A stretch of 58,000 nt of DNA from Cryptomeria japonica (taxonomy: Eukaryota > Streptophyta > Pinopsida > Cupressales > Cupressaceae): assembly GCF_030272615.1 (NCBI RefSeq), contig NC_081415.1, forward strand, positions 261,952,425 through 262,010,424, given 5' to 3'. A program made the translations under genes and the position numbers. Below, piece after piece: positions 57,681-58,000 of the stretch (the stretch's first letter is position 1; each line of letters opens with the position of its first letter). The notes beneath the pieces were generated by a model. It saw only the letters and a list, made by a program, of their open reading frames with translations. It had not been told where the DNA came from and made no database searches.

Positions 57681-58000
57681 GCACAGAGAATCAAGCTCCC
57701 CTACATACCGAAAAAATAGCAAAAACATTTAGATAAATATCCTGAAGAAAACAAAAAAAAATCAAAATAGTAAAGAAAAAAAATCATGCATCCAAAAGGT
57801 GAACAACCACTCTGGTGGCACCTTGGGTAAGTATGATGGTGAAAACCTGGCAAACAGGCGCCACTCATAATAGCTATGGCTCCATTGTCTTTCAGACTTG
57901 TTGCGATCACATTCATTTCATCCATTCATCCATCCGTCCAAACCATGGCTTGTTATTGATCTGCAATCAGGGATAGTACTTCATGCGTCTTGCATCCCAC
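57681..58000 (+). other. 3' untranslated part of the Tat element
   Basis: A-rich sequence, then GAAAACCTGGCAAACAGGCGCCACTC (about 57839-57865), the kind of text that follows pol in Tat/Athila elements. No polypurine tract or LTR start was reached before the window ends. Confidence 0.5.

Overview
This window looks like intergenic or intronic DNA of a very large seed-plant genome, most likely a gymnosperm such as a conifer. It is AT-rich and packed with nested, decayed LTR retrotransposons, solo LTRs and tRNA-derived repeats. Only one host-gene fragment can be recognised with confidence. Species cannot be set from the sequence. Across the element genes many breaks are G-to-A or C-to-T changes (Trp, Gln and Arg codons turned into stops, Asp to Asn, Cys to Tyr), as expected from long-term deamination of methylated cytosine.

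Layout, 1-14.7 kb. 404-6178 is a short hAT-like DNA transposon (8-bp target duplication) split by a 4.96-kb chromovirus-like solo LTR (580-5540, duplication TTGAC). That LTR contains a 330-bp TRIM element on the minus strand (2339-2666) whose 129-bp LTRs each carry a tRNA-shaped sequence with Pol III A and B boxes. 7.0-10.3 kb is a decayed LINE ORF1 (DUF4283 plus zinc knuckle), cut by a 1.24-kb solo LTR (8231-9466, duplication CTTGC). 11075-11594, minus strand, holds the first two exons of a purple acid phosphatase gene with intact frame and GT-AG splicing; the later exons are not in the window. 11.9-13.5 kb is extremely AT-rich.

Layout, 14.7-32 kb. A decayed pentatricopeptide-repeat (PPR) gene lies on the minus strand near 15.2-15.9 kb. 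After it come LTR fragments, including a solo LTR (18679-19685) nested in an older LTR, a (AC)48 microsatellite, a long hairpin (24359-24426) and two further Copia-type LTRs (about 25.1-26.0 and 28.3-29.3 kb). 29.6-32.3 kb resembles the leader and a broken ORF of an older plus-strand element.

Layout, 32.3-43.1 kb. This is a minus-strand Copia-type non-autonomous element arranged LTR - internal - LTR - truncated internal. It has a Met-initiator primer site, a Gag-like ORF made of a coiled coil and five zinc knuckles, and, in place of pol, a long ORF of about 1,000 codons with no recognisable enzyme domain. It is the strongest candidate here for an undescribed gene.

Layout, 43.1-58 kb. After further LTR remnants, 46.6 kb to the window end is a plus-strand Ty3/Gypsy element of the Tat type: 5' LTR, primer site, an unusual leader with eleven copies of an AGCGCT-centred motif, gag, protease, reverse transcriptase, two RNase H domains and integrase, all with stops and frameshifts. 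Its 3' LTR lies beyond the window.
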